Origin: Actinomycetota bacterium | Lineage (GTDB): Bacteria; Actinomycetota; Thermoleophilia; Solirubrobacterales; Solirubrobacteraceae | Assembly (NCBI GenBank): GCA_005883255.1 | Contig: VAXS01000107.1 | Coordinates: 1-8,582 of the forward strand | Reading direction: 5' to 3' | Length of the DNA stretch: 8,582 nt | Shown here: positions 1-4,662 of the stretch, piece by piece | Numbering within the stretch: position 1 is the first letter of the stretch | Layout: the number at the start of each line of letters is the position of its first letter | Notes under the pieces: model-generated | Told to the model about the DNA's origin: nothing | Database searches by the model: none | The model's input: the letters and a program-made list of their open reading frames with translations, nothing else | Made by a program: the position numbers and the translations under genes

Positions 1-407
1 CCCTCGAGCTCGCGATAGGCCCGGCCGAAGCGCCCGCTGGAGAACTCGAACTCGCTGGCCTCCGCCCACATCGCCGCCAGGAAGGAGCGCAGCGCGGCGT
101 CCGCCCGCTCGCCGGCGTCGGCGGGGACGCGGGGCTCGCCGCGCACGCGCAGGTAGCCCTCCAGGCCGCCCAGCGACTCCAGGGCCCGGCGGGCGGGGAC
201 GTAGGTGGGCAGGCGGGCCAGATCTCCCAGCCGCTCGCGGATGAACTCGCCGGTCAGCGGCCGGTAGCAGTACAGGGGGGCGCGGGCGCCGGGCGACTCG
301 ACGACCTCGAAGGGGATCTCGGCGCCGGCGGAGGCGTCGGCCTCCAGCTGGAGGGCCGCCTGCTCGGCGAAGTCGCGGAGCGTCTGGTGGAGGGTGCGGT
401 TGCGCAT
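1..407 (-). CDS. Unrecognised protein, partial (3' end beyond left edge)
   Basis: An open frame read on the minus strand from ATG at 407 runs off the window at position 1, giving about 135 residues with no stop and almost every codon ending in G or C. The protein starts MRNRTLHQTLRDFAEQAA, continues with an acidic stretch and then a motif PLYCYRPLTGEFIRERLGDL, and ends at the edge in an Ala/Glu-rich helical part (SEFEFSSGRFGRAYRELEG). No signal peptide or membrane segment is visible. I do not recognise the family and assign no function. It lies 59 bases downstream of the HxlR regulator on the same strand, so the two could be co-transcribed. No Shine-Dalgarno sequence precedes the ATG; a GC hairpin (408-427) fills that place. 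No other in-frame ATG, GTG or TTG occurs between here and the regulator's stop, so 407 is the best start. Confidence 0.6.
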   Translation of the reverse strand, partial: MRNRTLHQTLRDFAEQAALQLEADASAGAEIPFEVVESPGARAPLYCYRPLTGEFIRERLGDLARLPTYVPARRALESLGGLEGYLRVRGEPRVPADAGERADAALRSFLAAMWAEASEFEFSSGRFGRAYRELE

Positions 408-427
408 GCCGCGCCGTTCGGCGCGGC
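408..427 (-). other. GC hairpin abutting a start codon
   Basis: A perfect 8-base inverted repeat, GCCGCGCC with its complement GGCGCGGC around a 4-base loop, ends one base before the ATG at 407. It fills the spot where a ribosome binding site would be expected. It could be a weak terminator for the HxlR gene, although it has no U-run, or an RNA structure that limits translation of the next gene. The inverted repeat is seen; any role is inferred. Confidence 0.35.
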
Positions 428-466
428 GGGGCCGGCTCCTGCCGCGCGCAGGCGCGCTTGCAGCGG

Positions 467-850
467 CTAGGCGGCGGCCTGGGCGGGCTCGCGGACCTCG
501 GCCAGGTCCTCGTCCCCGGCCAGGCAGCCGCCGTCGGCGTTCAGCCAGCGGCGACCGTAGACGCGCATGTCCTCGACGATCGGGAGCAGCGCTCGGCCCT
601 TGTCGGTCAGCGCGTACTCCACCCGGGGCGGGACCTCCGCATACGTGCGGCGCTCCACGATGCCCTCCTCCTCCAGCGCCCGCAGGCGGAGCGAGAGGGT
701 GCGCGGACTGATGCCGGCCAGCGAGCGCTCGAGCTCGCAGAAGCGGGAGCGGCCTTCGCCCAGGTCGCGGATGACCAGCATCGTCCACTTGGAGCAGACG
801 ATCTCGGCGGTCCGGCAGACGGGGCAGTCGGAGTTCCCATGCGACGACAT
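467..850 (-). CDS. HxlR-family winged-helix transcriptional regulator
   Basis: This 127-residue protein has the full HxlR layout. An N-terminal CPVC motif (residues 9-12) precedes KWTMLVIRDL, then the recognition-helix region FCELERSLAGISPRTLSLRLRALEEEGIVERR, the wing (VPPRVEYALTDKGRALLPI) and a C-terminal helix (VEDMRVYGRRWL) that forms the dimer in this family. HxlR proteins are small cytoplasmic DNA-binding dimers, and several sense oxidants or reactive carbonyls through an N-terminal cysteine. The two cysteines here fit that, but redox sensing is inferred. The start at 850 is supported by AAGGGTGC directly before ATG. That Shine-Dalgarno-like sequence is half of a perfect palindrome (853-864), so autoregulation is plausible. 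HxlR genes usually control a neighbouring reductase or stress gene; here the only downstream partner is the unrecognised partial gene, and the upstream neighbour (AIM24) reads the same way. Confidence 0.93.
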   Translation of the reverse strand: MSSHGNSDCPVCRTAEIVCSKWTMLVIRDLGEGRSRFCELERSLAGISPRTLSLRLRALEEEGIVERRTYAEVPPRVEYALTDKGRALLPIVEDMRVYGRRWLNADGGCLAGDEDLAEVREPAQAAA

Positions 851-852
851 GC

Positions 853-889
853 ACCCTTAAGGGTAGCGCAAGACTTTACGAAGTGAAGT
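853..889 (-). promoter_or_regulatory. Promoter/operator region of the HxlR gene
   Basis: The 48-base gap upstream of the regulator is clearly AT-richer than its surroundings. It holds a perfect 12-base palindrome ACCCTTAAGGGT (853-864) only two bases before the ATG, containing the likely Shine-Dalgarno AAGGG. It also holds an ACTT/AAGT element (872-889; on the plus strand ACTTTACGAAGTGAAGT) of the type often found near HxlR genes. Either could be the autoregulatory operator. No convincing -35/-10 pair could be fixed. Confidence 0.4.
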
Positions 890-898
890 GTGGGTTTC

Positions 899-1618
899 TC
901 AGCCGCCGAGCACGTTGCCCAGCAACCCGCCGCCGCCGCTGCCGCCGCCCGACGCCGGCGCGCCGCTGACCCGGCCCTCCGAGGGCTGGACCAGCACCCA
1001 GCCCTGGCCCTGGAACCCCATCTGGACGGTCTCGCCGGACCCGCGCCCGATCAGCGTCTTGACGTTGACGTCGGTCTTGACCGACGTGGTCACCCCCGAC
1101 GACCAGGTGATGGCCGCCTGGGCGTCCGCGAACGTGGGCGCCGAGGCCACGTTGAGCAGCACCGGCGGGCCGTCGGACAGGACTGCCACCCAGCCGCTGC
1201 CGGACAGCGAGGTGTTGAACAGGCCGCCGCCCATCATCCCGCTCGCGCCCTGGACGCGCTCGATGTCCCAGTCGATCCCCGAGTCGAAGGCCAGCAGGTT
1301 GGGGCCGTTGACGGTGATCTTGTCGTCCTCGAGGTAGATCAGGTGGATGTCCTGGGCGGTGTCCGCCAGGAACACCTCGCCGCTGCCGGTGACCTTCATC
1401 AGGCTGGTGCCCTCGCCGCTGACGGCCTTCTTGAGCATGCGGCTCATCCCGCCCGAGCCGGCGTGCTCGAACGTCACCTCGCCCTGATAGGCGACCATCG
1501 AGCCCAGCTTGGCCTGGACGGTTACCTGGTCGAGGTGGACCTTCAGCAGCTTGGAGTTCTGCAGGGCGAAGGCGTCGGGGGACTGCGTCTCGTTGAACTG
1601 AGCCAGGGTGGTTTGCAT
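899..1618 (-). CDS. AIM24 family protein
   Basis: A 239-residue protein starting MQTTLAQFNETQSPDAFALQNSKLLKVHLD. It shows the beta-rich pattern of the bacterial AIM24 (TIGR00266-like) family: short strands rich in glycine, VQAKLGSMVAYQGEVTFEHAG near residues 34-54, a conserved-type segment MSRMLKKAVSGEGTSLMKVTGSGEVFLAD (about 58-86), and a second half that repeats the fold (LSGSGWVAVLSDGPPVLLN; GFQGQGWVLVQPSEGR). The C-terminus is a Gly/Ser tail (GGGSGGGGLLGNVLGG), common in this family. The yeast namesake is a mitochondrial protein needed for inner-membrane organisation; bacterial members have no settled function. There is no signal peptide. It begins 32 bases after the pilT stop on the same strand, so it is probably the last gene of that unit. 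The start is chosen from the homologous-looking N-terminus; no strong Shine-Dalgarno is present. Confidence 0.88.
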   Translation of the reverse strand: MQTTLAQFNETQSPDAFALQNSKLLKVHLDQVTVQAKLGSMVAYQGEVTFEHAGSGGMSRMLKKAVSGEGTSLMKVTGSGEVFLADTAQDIHLIYLEDDKITVNGPNLLAFDSGIDWDIERVQGASGMMGGGLFNTSLSGSGWVAVLSDGPPVLLNVASAPTFADAQAAITWSSGVTTSVKTDVNVKTLIGRGSGETVQMGFQGQGWVLVQPSEGRVSGAPASGGGSGGGGLLGNVLGG

Positions 1619-1650
1619 GGCGCGAATATCGCCGTCGCGGACGGGCGGCG

Positions 1651-2790
1651 TCAAGTGGAGACGCCCGCGGTGCGCCGCGAGTCCACGTCGTCCAGGTCCT
1701 CCATGGAGGTGGCGCGGCGGCCGTCGGACGCGACGAGGAGCTTGAAGTCGTGGGGATGGGTGGCGGTCCGCAGGGCCTCTTCCATCGAGATGCGACCGGC
1801 CTGGAGGTGGCTGAGCAGCGCCTGGTCGAAGGTCTGCATCCCGTAGTACTCGCCCTCCTGGATGACCTCGTGGAGGCGGCCCGTCTGCGCCGGGTCCGTG
1901 ACCATGTCCCGCACGCGCCCGGTCATGACCAGGACCTCGCACACCGCGACGCGGCCGCTGCCATCGACGTTGGGGATCAGACGCTGCGAGACCACGCCCT
2001 TGAGCGTTCCGCCGATCATCGCCCGCACCTGCTGCTGCTGGTGGGGCGGGAAGAAGTCGAGCATCCGGTTGACCGACTCGGTGGCGTCCACCGTGTGGAT
2101 GGTGGAGAGCACCAGATGGCCCGTCTCGGCGGCCGACAGGGCGGTCTGGACGGTCTCCTCGTCGCGCATCTCCCCCACCAGGATCACGTCGGGATCCTGG
2201 CGCAGGACCCGGCGCAGCGCGCGCTTGAACGAGGCGGTATCGAAGCCCACCTCACGCTGGTTGATGACCGACTTCTTGTCGGGGTGCAGGTACTCGATCG
2301 GGTCCTCGATCGTCACGATGTGCTTCGAGCGGGTCTGGTTGATGTGGTCGACCATCGCGGCCAGCGTGGTGGACTTCCCCGAGCCGGTGGTGCCGGTGAG
2401 CAGCACGATCCCGCGCTCCTCCTCGGCCAGCCGCCGGATCACCGGTGGGAGATTGAGCTCGTCCACGGTGCGGATCGAGAACGGGATCGCCCGGCAGACC
2501 AGCGAGACCGACCCGCGCTGGCGGAACGCGTTGACGCGGAAGCGCGCCAGGCCCTTGATCGAGTACGGGAAGTCGACCTCCCCGTCCTGTTTGAACTCCT
2601 CCAGCAGCCGGGGCTGGCTGACCATGTGCTGCATCGCGCCCTCGGTGTCCTCGGGCGTGAGGGGCTCGGCGCCCTCGATGGGCAGGAGCTGGCCGTGCAC
2701 GCGCATCATCGGAGGAGCCGGGACCTTCACGTGCAGGTCCGACCCCTCCGCCTGGATCACCCGATGGAGGGCTTCGTCGACGTCGAACAT
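1651..2790 (-). CDS. pilT: Type IV pilus twitching motility ATPase PilT
   Basis: A 379-residue secretion-type hexameric ATPase that would power pilus retraction at the inner face of the membrane. The N-terminal domain opens FDVDEALHRVIQAEGSDLHV, matching the PilT start with its ASDLH-like motif, followed by MMRVHGQL. The C-terminal domain carries Walker A GTTGSGKST (about 133-141), Asp box TIEDPIEYLH (160-169), Walker B DVILVGEMRDEET (201-213) and His box GHLVLSTIHTVDATESVNRML (224-244). The PilT AIRNLIRE segment is present only in divergent form (RLHEVIQE, about 305-312). The tail is acidic and Ser/Arg-rich. All catalytic motifs look intact. An in-frame GTG at 2808 is an alternative start; the ATG at 2790 is preferred because the protein then lines up with known PilT N-termini, and AGGAG lies just before it with short spacing. 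No pilB, pilC or pilin gene is in the window. It lies between the sigma gene and the AIM24 gene on the same strand. Confidence 0.92.
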   Translation of the reverse strand: MFDVDEALHRVIQAEGSDLHVKVPAPPMMRVHGQLLPIEGAEPLTPEDTEGAMQHMVSQPRLLEEFKQDGEVDFPYSIKGLARFRVNAFRQRGSVSLVCRAIPFSIRTVDELNLPPVIRRLAEEERGIVLLTGTTGSGKSTTLAAMVDHINQTRSKHIVTIEDPIEYLHPDKKSVINQREVGFDTASFKRALRRVLRQDPDVILVGEMRDEETVQTALSAAETGHLVLSTIHTVDATESVNRMLDFFPPHQQQQVRAMIGGTLKGVVSQRLIPNVDGSGRVAVCEVLVMTGRVRDMVTDPAQTGRLHEVIQEGEYYGMQTFDQALLSHLQAGRISMEEALRTATHPHDFKLLVASDGRRATSMEDLDDVDSRRTAGVST

Positions 2791-2825
2791 CGGCTCCTGA
2801 ATCGACACCGCCCGCCACAGGCTTG

Positions 2826-2860
2826 AGCGCCGGGCGCCGGCCTGGACCGCTTCCGGCGCT
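2826..2860 (-). terminator. GC-rich hairpin between the sigma gene and pilT
   Basis: AGCGCCGG (2826-2833) and CCGGCGCT (2853-2860) form a perfect 8-base stem just after the sigma-gene stop (2865); an internal GCGCCGG copy (2834-2840) offers an alternative stem. There is no U-run, so it is at best a weak intrinsic terminator, or an mRNA-stabilising hairpin at the gene boundary. Confidence 0.35.
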
Positions 2861-2864
2861 GGAC

Positions 2865-3335
2865 CTAGGCGACGTCGCGGAGCTTCTGGGCCTCGGCCAG
2901 CGACTGGAGCTTCTTGAGCGACTGGTTCTCGATCTGGCGGATGCGCTCGCGCGTGACGTTGAACGTCCGCCCGACCTCGTCCAGCGTGCGGGGGTGCTCC
3001 CCGCCCAGGCCGTAGCGCAGCTCGAGGACCCGACGCTCGCGGTAGGAGAGGTTCTCCAGGGCCTCGCGCAGCGCCTCCTTGGTGAGGATCTCCGCGGCGC
3101 GCTCGTACGGCGACTCGGCCCGCTCGTCGGCGATGAACTGGCCGAACTCGGACTCCTCCTCGTCGCCCACGGGCTTCTCCAGCGACACCGGAGCCTGCGC
3201 CGAGCGCTTGATCGAGTCGACCTCGTCGGGCTCGATGCCGGTCACCTCGGCGATCTCGTCGGCGGTCGGCTCGCGGCCGAGCTCGGTCACCAGCTTGCGC
3301 TCCGCCCGGCCGATCTTGTTGAGCTTCTCGACCAC
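2865..3335 (-). CDS. C-terminal sigma-70 fragment (regions 3-4) of the broken rpoD
   Basis: This is the piece an automatic caller would report: from GTG 3335, 156 residues covering sigma regions 3.0-3.2 and 4.1-4.2. The same frame remains open upstream through region 2.3-2.4 to the junction near 3428 but has no initiation codon with a plausible ribosome binding site. It is intact as sequence and ends with the promoter -35-binding helix-turn-helix and LRDVA at the C-terminus. I regard it as part of the pseudogene, not a separate gene. Confidence 0.45.
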   Translation of the reverse strand: MVEKLNKIGRAERKLVTELGREPTADEIAEVTGIEPDEVDSIKRSAQAPVSLEKPVGDEEESEFGQFIADERAESPYERAAEILTKEALREALENLSYRERRVLELRYGLGGEHPRTLDEVGRTFNVTRERIRQIENQSLKKLQSLAEAQKLRDVA

Positions 3336-3792
3336 GTGGACCGGAATTCGGATGGTCCGCGCCTTGTCGGCGAGCGCCCGGGCGATCGCCTGGCGGATCC
3401 ACCAGGTGGCATAGGTCGAGAACTTGAACCCCCTTGGCCAGGTCGACCTCCTCCTGGGCCGTGAGCAGCCGCACCTTCCCGATGTCCTTCAGGAAGAGCT
3501 GCAGGGAGTCGGTGGTCATGTCGGGCTTGAGGTCCAGCGTCGCCTTCTGGCGCCGCCGCCCGCGCTTGTCCGGGGCCCGCTCCTCCTCAGCGTTGGGAAG
3601 GGCGGGGTCGTCCTCGACCAGCTCGATCTCGGACCGCTCGAAGTAGCCCTTGAGCTCCTCGACGTCGGTCTCGTCGAGATCCAGCTCCGACACGGCCTGG
3701 TCGACCTCCGCGTGGGTCAGGACCCCGAGCTGGGAGCCCCTGACCACGAGGGCCTTGATCTCTTCGAGTTCTTGAAGTTCCGCTACAGACAT
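2865..3792 (-). pseudogene. rpoD: Primary RNA polymerase sigma factor (RpoD/SigA), broken by internal out-of-frame deletion
   Basis: The sigma-70 factor that directs RNA polymerase to housekeeping promoters. From ATG 3792, 120 codons read as an ordinary primary sigma N-terminus: region 1.1-like (LTHAEVDQAVSELDLDETDV), an acidic and basic linker, then region 1.2 ([20 protein letters not shown]) ending VDLAK. At 3428-3435 the sequence jumps directly, in another frame, to [20 protein letters not shown] (region 2.3-2.4). It then continues in that frame through region 3 ([15 protein letters not shown]), region 3.2 (PVSLEKPVG) and region 4 ([20 protein letters not shown], helix-turn-helix ending [17 protein letters not shown]) to the stop at 2865. 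About 55-60 residues normally present are absent, namely the rest of region 1.2 and all of 2.1-2.2 with NLRLVVSIA and LDLIQEG-type motifs. A functional sigma cannot be made from this. Both halves are otherwise undamaged, so the lesion is recent or an assembly error. A promoter lies at 3897-3925. Confidence 0.85.
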
Positions 3793-3880
3793 CACGTTCC
3801 GTTCTTCAGGCGCCCGATCGAGAGATACCCTACGGGCGTCGGTCCATGAGAGGTGGCGGCTGAGGACAGTCCGCCCCACT

Positions 3881-3894
3881 CAAACATACGTTTG
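3881..3894. promoter_or_regulatory. LexA-like palindrome at the predicted sigma-gene start site
   Basis: CAAACATACGTTTG is an inverted repeat with 5-base arms and a 4-base centre. It keeps the AAC-N4-GTT core of Gram-positive and actinobacterial LexA boxes (GAAC-N4-GTTC), with the outer G/C pair changed to A/T. It covers the predicted transcription start, where a repressor would block initiation. The sequence and symmetry are seen; binding by LexA is only a possibility. Confidence 0.3.
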
Positions 3895-3896
3895 CA

Positions 3897-3925
3897 AGCT
3901 TATCGCTATACTTTTTGAAGTTCAA
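3897..3925 (-). promoter_or_regulatory. Sigma-gene promoter (-35 TTGAAC, -10 TAAGCT)
   Basis: On the minus strand TTGAAC (3920-3925) and TAAGCT (3897-3902) are separated by exactly 17 bases. The -10 fits the relaxed actinobacterial TANNNT form. This puts the transcription start near 3890, about 100 bases before the ATG at 3792 and inside the palindrome at 3881-3894. The -35 box is half of an inverted repeat TTGAAGTTCAA (3915-3925). Confidence 0.5.
3907..3912 (+). promoter_or_regulatory. Possible plus-strand -10 box TATACT
   Basis: TATACT matches the -10 consensus at five of six positions and faces the small basic-protein gene starting at 4045, which would give a leader of about 125 bases. 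The -35 position (ACATAC at 17-base spacing) is poor. It would overlap the oppositely directed sigma promoter, so the two could compete. Confidence 0.3.
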
Positions 3926-3999
3926 GCGGCAGTCCTGCATCTCGCGGGAAACTTCGGCCCCGCGACTCCCCGCCGCAACCTCGCGCATATCTTTGTACG

Positions 4000-4021
4000 T
4001 GAAACGTCGATGTTCGTTTCA
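4000..4021. promoter_or_regulatory. Inverted repeat TGAAACG-N8-CGTTTCA
   Basis: Seven-base perfect arms with an 8-base spacer lie 23 bases upstream of the ATG at 4045, in an AT-richer patch. It could be an operator or a small RNA hairpin in the leader of the basic-protein gene. No family of regulator is suggested by the sequence alone. Confidence 0.35.
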
Positions 4022-4044
4022 AGTTGCGGAATGATGCCGAGCCG

Positions 4045-4440
4045 ATGAGCGAGCGCCGCGAGAGCCCGGGGGGCGAGGTCCTGTCCGGCCTGCCCTCCAC
4101 GCGACCCCAGCGCCCCAGCGCCCGCCGGTCGCGGGGGGCGGGGAAGGCGCCGCCGGCCGGCGGCCCGGCGAAGGGGCGCTCAGCCGGGGGCGGACGGGCG
4201 CAGGCCACGGGCGGGCGGGCCAAAGCCGCCGGGAGCCGGGCGAAGGCGCCGCGGGCGGTGCGGCCCTCGGCCGCGACCAAGGCAGCGAACAAGCGCCCGG
4301 GCGATCGGCCCGCGGAGCCGCCGCAGGGCGTCGAGCTGGTGGGCACGGCGCTGCAGGCGGCGGGCGAGCTCGCCCAGATCGGGCTGACGCTGGGGACGAA
4401 GGCCCTGGCCGGGGCCGTGCGGCGCCTGCCGCGACCCTAG
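4045..4440 (+). CDS. Small basic Ala/Arg/Lys-rich protein with conserved-type hydrophobic tail
   Basis: A 131-residue protein in three parts. A short N-terminus (MSERRESPGGEVLSGLPSTR) is followed by a low-complexity basic region (about residues 20-90) made of Arg, Lys, Ala, Gly and Pro with recurring GGRAKAAGSRAKA-type units, resembling histone H1 tails. A compact C-terminus follows (VELVGTALQAAGELAQIGLT, then LGTKALAGAVRRLPRP), an amphipathic helix pair. Similar basic-plus-helix proteins are, as I recall, found in related actinobacteria, without known function. The basic part suggests nucleic-acid binding and the tail membrane or protein contact; both are inferences. An in-frame TTG at 4024 would add seven residues; ATG 4045 is preferred although its Shine-Dalgarno is weak. 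It is divergent from the sigma gene and ends 46 bases before the next promoter's -10 box. There is no signal peptide. Confidence 0.68.
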   Translation: MSERRESPGGEVLSGLPSTRPQRPSARRSRGAGKAPPAGGPAKGRSAGGGRAQATGGRAKAAGSRAKAPRAVRPSAATKAANKRPGDRPAEPPQGVELVGTALQAAGELAQIGLTLGTKALAGAVRRLPRP

Positions 4441-4452
4441 CGGCCACCGCCT

Positions 4453-4466
4453 CGCCGCCTGCGGCG
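4453..4466 (+). terminator. Possible hairpin after the basic-protein gene
   Basis: CGCCG-CCTG-CGGCG forms a perfect 5-base stem 12 bases after the stop codon; larger GCCGCC/GGCGGC pairing with the 4475-4481 region is also possible. No U-run follows, so termination is uncertain. Apart from this, the promoter and the riboswitch, nothing else is seen in the 222-base gap 4441-4662. Confidence 0.25.
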
Positions 4467-4486
4467 CCGCTCTCCGGCGGCTTACG

Positions 4487-4492
4487 TATACT
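4487..4492 (+). promoter_or_regulatory. -10 box TATACT of the riboswitch transcript
   Basis: TATACT sits in the only AT-rich patch of this gap and would start transcription near 4498-4500, at the 5' edge of the c-di-AMP riboswitch. The -35 position is GC-rich and matches poorly, so an activator or another sigma factor may be needed. Confidence 0.45.
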
Positions 4493-4496
4493 GCCG

Positions 4497-4657
4497 CCCG
4501 CCAGCCGAGCTGCCGCGCCCCCGAGGCGTGGCAGGCGGGGGAACCAACTGCGGGCCGTCAGGCCCGCCGGGGCGAATCGGCGCAGCTGCGCCGTAGCGCC
4601 CGCGCCGCCCGATCGGGCGGCCGCGCGCGAGCCCGTCAGCTCACCCCGTAGGCCGGG
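4497..4657 (+). ncRNA. ydaO-yuaA (cyclic di-AMP) riboswitch
   Basis: The leader carries the conserved blocks of the ydaO class in order: GCGGGGGAACCAA (4535-4547), GGGGCGAATC (4569-4578), GTAGCG (4593-4598) and the 3' signature GAGCCCGTCAGCTCACCCCG followed by TAGGC (4629-4653). Between them are stems expected from the fold: CTGCC/GGCAG with inner CGCC/GGCG (4510-4534), GCGGGCC-GTCA-GGCCCGC (4550-4567), GGCGC-AGCT-GCGCC (4579-4592) and GCCGCCC-GATC-GGGCGGC (4604-4621). A closing P1 can be drawn between 4497-4502 and 4651-4657 with one bulged C. This class binds c-di-AMP and usually turns expression off; in actinobacteria it typically precedes cell-wall hydrolase genes, as here. The aptamer ends within six bases of the ATG at 4663, with no room for a separate terminator, so control at translation initiation is the simpler reading. 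Confidence 0.93.
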
Positions 4658-4662
4658 ACGAA

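Noticed and set aside
899..1942. An N-terminal extension of the AIM24 protein to 347 residues
   Set aside because: The extra residues are Pro/Arg/Gly-rich and overlap the pilT C-terminus; the protein from 1618 has the proper AIM24 start.
1750..2826. A 358-codon plus-strand frame opposite pilT
   Set aside because: It is the complement of pilT, with Leu/Arg/Asp-rich composition and no recognisable domain.
3426..3435. Programmed ribosomal frameshifting at the G-run in the sigma gene
   Set aside because: A frame change would rejoin the frames but could not supply the missing 55-60 residues of regions 2.1-2.2.
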